The position numbers and the translations under genes were made by a program. The notes under the pieces were generated by a model. It saw only the letters and a list, made by a program, of their open reading frames with translations, did not search any database and was not told the DNA's origin. From the NCBI RefSeq assembly GCF_900110065.1, contig NZ_FOCI01000001.1, positions 62,001 through 126,000 of the forward strand: DNA of 64,000 bases. Direction: 5' to 3'. Below, in pieces: positions 61,108-64,000 of this stretch; within the stretch, counting starts at the first letter, position 1; every line of letters begins with the position of its first letter. The DNA comes from Loktanella fryxellensis. Its GTDB lineage: Bacteria; Pseudomonadota; Alphaproteobacteria; Rhodobacterales; Rhodobacteraceae.

Positions 61108-61564
61108 ATGCCGACGCCATCCCTGCCCCTCGACGGGGCCTGCCGCTGCGGTCACGTGACCGTGCGCCTGACTGCAGCCCCCCCTCGTGACACGCGCCTG
61201 CCATTGCACGGGCTGCCAGAGGATGAGCGCCAGCGCCTACTCCCTCAGCGCGATCGTGCCAGAAGCTGGCTTTGACATCACCGCAGGCAAGACGACCCGC
61301 GGCGGCCGGGGCACTGGTCCCCTCGACCACCGCTTCTGCCCGCGCTGCATGACATGGATCTGCACCCGCATCGCGGGCATGGGCGACATGGTGAACGTGC
61401 GGCCCACCCTGTTCAACGACACCACACGGGCCGCGCCCTTCGTGAAAACCATGATCGTCGACCGCATGCCCTTCGCCGTGACGGGGGCCGCGCACAGCTA
61501 TGCAGGCTTCCCGGCCGAGGCGGATTTCCCCGCCCTGATGGCCGCCTACGCCGCCCAAGCCTGA
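61108..61564 (+). pseudogene. GFA/CENP-V family protein gene with a frameshift in a C7 run
   Basis: An ATG at 61108 starts a frame PTPSLPLDGACRCGHVTVRL that carries the first zinc-binding Cys pair, but it runs out of phase with the rest of the domain. The main frame resumes from about 61184 with TRACHCTGCQRMSASAYSLS and CPRCMTWICTR, containing the remaining cysteines. Dropping one C from the seven at 61178-61184 would join them as RLTAAPLVTRACHC, matching GFA proteins. Intact, the protein would be about 151 residues, a small zinc-binding domain. Assembly error or a recent mutation. Confidence 0.75.
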
Positions 61565-61576
61565 CGCCGCAACGCA

Positions 61577-61604
61577 AAAGGCCCCCGCTGTTGCGGGGGC
61601 CTTT
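61577..61604. terminator. Bidirectional terminator between the GFA gene and acpP
   Basis: AAAGGCCCCCGC (61577-61588) pairs with GCGGGGGCCTTT (61593-61604) around TGTT. T runs on both strands allow it to end both convergent transcripts. Confidence 0.85.
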
Positions 61605-61632
61605 GCGATCCGACCGGGGTCGGACTTGCGCT

Positions 61633-61866
61633 TTACAGCGCGCCGTTGATGAACTTGACCGCGTCGCCGAAGGTCTGGATCGTCTCGGCGGCGTCGTCGG
61701 GGATCTCGATGCCGAACTCTTCTTCGAAGGCCATCACCAGTTCCACGGTATCGAGGCTGTCTGCGCCCAGATCGTCGATGAAGGACGCGCTTTCGACGAC
61801 CTTGTCTTCTTCGACACCCAGATGTTCCACAACGATCTTGCGGACGCGGCTTTCGACATCGCTCAT
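61633..61866 (-). CDS. acpP: Acyl carrier protein
   Basis: A 77-residue acidic carrier. The phosphopantetheine Ser is in [20 protein letters not shown] near residue 37, within the DSL motif. I start at the ATG at 61866 (SDVESRVRK); a Met two codons upstream is an alternative. It carries acyl chains for fabD, fabG and fabF beside it. Confidence 0.96.
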   Translation of the reverse strand: MSDVESRVRKIVVEHLGVEEDKVVESASFIDDLGADSLDTVELVMAFEEEFGIEIPDDAAETIQTFGDAVKFINGAL

Positions 61867-61958
61867 GAACAAATCCTTACGTTCTGATGGGCCGCCACAC
61901 AGGCAGAACCCCGGTTGTTGAACCGACCGCCAGGGGCGGGTCCGTCCGTTGCTGCGTG

Positions 61959-61987
61959 GCCTATAACAGAGATTTGAGGACGCGCAA
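61959..61987 (-). promoter_or_regulatory. acpP promoter
   Basis: On the minus strand TTGCGC (61987-61982), a 17-base spacer and TATAGG (61964-61959). The start would be near 61952, leaving a leader of about 85 bases before acpP. Confidence 0.5.
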
Positions 61988-62018
61988 ACGCTTTCCCCGG
62001 CGCACCCGTCAGCCCCTC

Positions 62019-62756
62019 TCAGACCATGGCCATTCCGCCATTCACATGCAAGGTCGCACCCGTGACATAGGCCGCCTCGACGCTGGACAGATAAAGCACC
62101 GCAGCCGCGATCTCCTGCGCGTCGCCCATGCGACCCGCCGGGATCTGGGTCAGGATCGCGCCCTTCTGGTCGTCGCTCAGCTTGTCGGTCATCGCGGTAG
62201 CGATGAACCCCGGCGCGACGCAGTTCACGGTGATTCCACGGCTCGCCACCTCATAGGCGATGGATTTGCTCATCCCCACCACACCGGCCTTGGAGGCGGC
62301 ATAGTTCGCCTGCCCCGGATTGCCCGTGGTGCCCACGACGCTGGTGATGTTGACGATCCGGCCCCAGCGGGCCTTCATCATGCCGCGGATGGCCCCTTTG
62401 CACAGGCGCATGGTGCTGGTCAGGTTGACCTCCAGCACGGATGCCCATTCGTCGTCGGACATCCGCATGAAGATGTTGTCGCGCGTGATGCCCGCGTTGT
62501 TCACCAGAATGTCGACGCTGCCCATCGCTTCGACCGCCTGCTTGTTCAGCGCGGCTACCGCCTCCGCGTCGCTCAGGTTGCAGGGCAGCACATGGGTGCG
62601 ATCGCCAAGGCTGGCGGCCAGCGCCTGCAACGGCTCCACCCGCGTCCCCGACAGTGCCACGGTGGCGCCTGCGCCATGCAGCGCGGTGGCGATGGCGCCG
62701 CCGATGCCGCCCGATGCGCCGGTGATGAGTGCCGTCTTGCCGGTCAGATCGAACAT
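62019..62756 (-). CDS. fabG: 3-oxoacyl-ACP reductase
   Basis: A 245-residue short-chain dehydrogenase reducing 3-ketoacyl-ACP with NADPH. The cofactor motif is [15 protein letters not shown] near residue 12, and the catalytic Ser-Tyr-Lys are in [20 protein letters not shown] near 138-155. Start at 62756 or 62759 (ATGATG); both overlap the fabD stop, so the genes are coupled. I chose 62756 ([10 protein letters not shown]) by family length. Confidence 0.95.
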   Translation of the reverse strand: MFDLTGKTALITGASGGIGGAIATALHGAGATVALSGTRVEPLQALAASLGDRTHVLPCNLSDAEAVAALNKQAVEAMGSVDILVNNAGITRDNIFMRMSDDEWASVLEVNLTSTMRLCKGAIRGMMKARWGRIVNITSVVGTTGNPGQANYAASKAGVVGMSKSIAYEVASRGITVNCVAPGFIATAMTDKLSDDQKGAILTQIPAGRMGDAQEIAAAVLYLSSVEAAYVTGATLHVNGGMAMV

Positions 62757-63700
62757 CATGCCGCTCCCTTCATGTCATTGGCCGCAGCCTTTGCCTCGTC
62801 CGCCGTGCCGACGGTCAGTGTTGCCGCATCCTTTGCGATGCGTCGGATCATCCCCGACAGGGCCTTGCCAGCGCCGATCTCGACGAACTGCGTCACACCC
62901 TGCTGCGCCATCCAGTCGACTGATGCCGCCCAGCGCACGCGGCCCGCGACCTGATCGACCAGCAGCGCCCGGATCGTGTCGGGGTCGGTGACGGGCATCG
63001 CCGTCACGTTCGCCACCAGCGGCACGGCAGGCGCCTGCATCGCCACCTGTTCCAGTGCTGCACGCATCGCATCCGCCGCAGGTTGCATCAGCGCGCAGTG
63101 GAACGGCGCGGACACCGGCAGCATCAGCGCGCGTTTCGCACCCGCCGCCTTGGCCAGCGCCGCCGCCCGTTCGACCGCCGCCACGTGACCCGAGATCACG
63201 TTCTGCGCCGGATCGTTCTCGTTCGCCAACTGACAGACCTCGCCCTGTGCCGCATCCGTGGCGATCTGCGCCACGGTCGCCGCGTCGAGGCCGAGGATCG
63301 CCGCCATGGCACCGACACCCTGCGGCACCGCCGCCTGCATCGCATCGCCGCGCAGCCGCAGCAGCCGTGCGCAATCGGCCAGCCCCAGCGACCCTGCCGC
63401 CGCCAGTGCCGAATATTCACCCAAGGAATGCCCCGCCACGAAGGCCGCGTCGGTGATCGTCACGCCCTCCGCCTCCAGCGCGCGGAAGGCGGCGAGCGAG
63501 GTCGCCATCAGCGCCGGTTGCGCGTTGCGCGTCAGCGTCAGGGTGGCCGCGTCGCCGTCGAAGATCAGCGCCGACAGCGCCTCTCCCAATGCGTCGTCCA
63601 CCTCTTCGAAGACGGCGCGGGCGGCAGGATAGGCCTGCGCCAGATCGCGCCCCATGCCGACCGCCTGCGCGCCCTGCCCCGGAAATACGAATGCCCTCAT
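62756..63700 (-). CDS. fabD: Malonyl-CoA-ACP transacylase
   Basis: A 314-residue enzyme loading malonyl groups onto ACP. The active-site Ser is in VAGHSLGEYSALAAAGSL near residue 90, the oxyanion Gln in FPGQGAQAVGMG near residue 10, and the catalytic His in SAPFHCALMQPAADAMR near 200. Start at 63700 fits the family (MRAFVFPGQGAQ); the open frame upstream is noncoding. Divergent from the cytochrome b561 gene. Confidence 0.96.
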   Translation of the reverse strand: MRAFVFPGQGAQAVGMGRDLAQAYPAARAVFEEVDDALGEALSALIFDGDAATLTLTRNAQPALMATSLAAFRALEAEGVTITDAAFVAGHSLGEYSALAAAGSLGLADCARLLRLRGDAMQAAVPQGVGAMAAILGLDAATVAQIATDAAQGEVCQLANENDPAQNVISGHVAAVERAAALAKAAGAKRALMLPVSAPFHCALMQPAADAMRAALEQVAMQAPAVPLVANVTAMPVTDPDTIRALLVDQVAGRVRWAASVDWMAQQGVTQFVEIGAGKALSGMIRRIAKDAATLTVGTADEAKAAANDMKGAA

Positions 63701-63757
63701 GGGCGTAGCCCCCCTCGTCGGTCCTGTTGCGCTTGGGTCTAGCCTGCGCCTGCCTGT

Positions 63758-63791
63758 CGCACAATGCCCCTGCACGGTTGCAAATTGTGCG
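63758..63791. promoter_or_regulatory. Inverted repeat between fabD and cytochrome b561
   Basis: CGCACAAT (63758-63765) and ATTGTGCG (63784-63791) are perfect 8-base arms with an 18-base spacer in the 139-base divergent region. It is a strong candidate operator for either gene; the regulator is unknown. A TATAGG at 63806-63811 may be the -10 of the b561 gene. Confidence 0.45.
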
Positions 63792-63839
63792 GGGGCCCGG
63801 TGCGATATAGGTTGCAGCGACTTCGCAAAGGATGCGCAT

Positions 63840-64000
63840 ATGTCCGCCACGTCGATCACCGCCCCCACGACCTACGGCACCGTCACCAAGGTGTTCCACT
63901 GGCTGACCGCCGCCCTGATCCTTGCGATCATCCCACTGGGCATCATCGCCACCGACATGGGGTTCGAGACGAACGAACAGCTGGCCCGCAAGGCGCAGCT
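63840..64000 (+). CDS. Cytochrome b561-type protein, N-terminal fragment (cut by window edge)
   Basis: The first 53 complete codons of a gene that continues past the window: TYGTVTKVFHWLTAALILAI and IPLGIIATDMGFETN. The His in VFHW at the start of the first membrane helix is a usual heme ligand of the b561/Ni-hydrogenase cytochrome b family. AAGGAT precedes the ATG at 63840. The remaining helices are unseen, so only the family is assigned. Confidence 0.75.
   Translation, partial: MSATSITAPTTYGTVTKVFHWLTAALILAIIPLGIIATDMGFETNEQLARKAQ

Noticed and set aside
61187-61564. The downstream GFA frame as an independent complete gene
   Set aside because: It lacks the first zinc-binding Cys pair that lies in the upstream frame, so it is treated as part of a frameshifted gene.
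1-64000. CRISPR arrays, insertion sequences, rRNA genes or additional tRNAs
   Set aside because: No regularly spaced direct repeats, transposase genes or rRNA sequence were seen; only one tRNA was found by eye. A dedicated tRNA and repeat search could still find short features missed here.

Overview
The window is one contiguous piece of a high-GC alphaproteobacterial chromosome, very probably a Rhodobacteraceae (Roseobacter-group) bacterium. The evidence is gene content and order: ihfA next to a MerR regulator, a double-length Dcd, scpA/scpB beside nagZ and a SPOR protein, a lipoyl domain fused to pyruvate dehydrogenase E1-beta, and a complete RcGTA-type gene transfer agent (GTA) cluster between cysE and mltG-fabF-acpP-fabG-fabD. 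No insertion sequence, CRISPR array, rRNA or conventional prophage is visible. Start codons were chosen from family length and ribosome-binding sites, so many genes are shorter than their longest open frame.

Layout. 1-2.4 kb: ihfA, MerR regulator, tRNA-Pro(GGG), dcd. 2.6-9.2 kb, minus strand: scpB, scpA, nagZ, SPOR protein, argS, dgt. 9.3-11 kb, plus: erpA, a 39-residue peptide, xth, a small secreted protein. 11-12.5 kb, minus: FAD monooxygenase, dksA. 12.8-16.7 kb, plus: MoxR ATPase, DUF2927 lipoprotein, 57-residue membrane protein, CoxE-like VWA protein. 16.7-19.4 kb: an unlabelled 48-residue peptide, M48 protease, PIN protein, rlmI. 19.5-22.1 kb: edd-eda (Entner-Doudoroff). 22.2-28.6 kb: glnE, YbaK, DUF2852, RDD protein, bpt, peptidase S51. 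28.7-35.3 kb: yghU, the ilv leader and attenuator, ilvB-ilvN, and a translationally coupled nucleoside hydrolase-GNAT-selO operon. 35.4-43.1 kb: two cyclophilins, pgk, class I fba, an FtsB-like protein, pdhA-pdhB-pdhC. 43.2-44.3 kb: cysE and a small GTA-linked gene. 44.3-58.5 kb, minus: GTA genes g15 to g1. 58.5-63.7 kb, minus: mltG, fabF, acpP, fabG, fabD, with a frameshifted GFA-family gene on the plus strand. The right edge cuts a cytochrome b561 gene.

How it works together. edd-eda, pgk, fba and pdhABC cover sugar breakdown from 6-phosphogluconate or fructose-1,6-bisphosphate to acetyl-CoA. edd and pdhA carry matching LacI-type palindromes (TTAnCGnTAA) and fba a shortened version, so a shared carbon regulator is likely. 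ilvBN appears to be controlled by a promoter, a short leader peptide with rare Leu/Val codons and an intrinsic terminator. The GTA cluster has 17 uninterrupted genes in canonical order, with a dyad over the probable promoter of g1.

The least-explained items are: the MoxR-lipoprotein-membrane peptide-VWA operon; twin 19-bp palindromes before the DUF2852 gene; a dispersed intergenic element seen three or four times; two very small uncharacterised genes; and a G-run array in the GTA head region.
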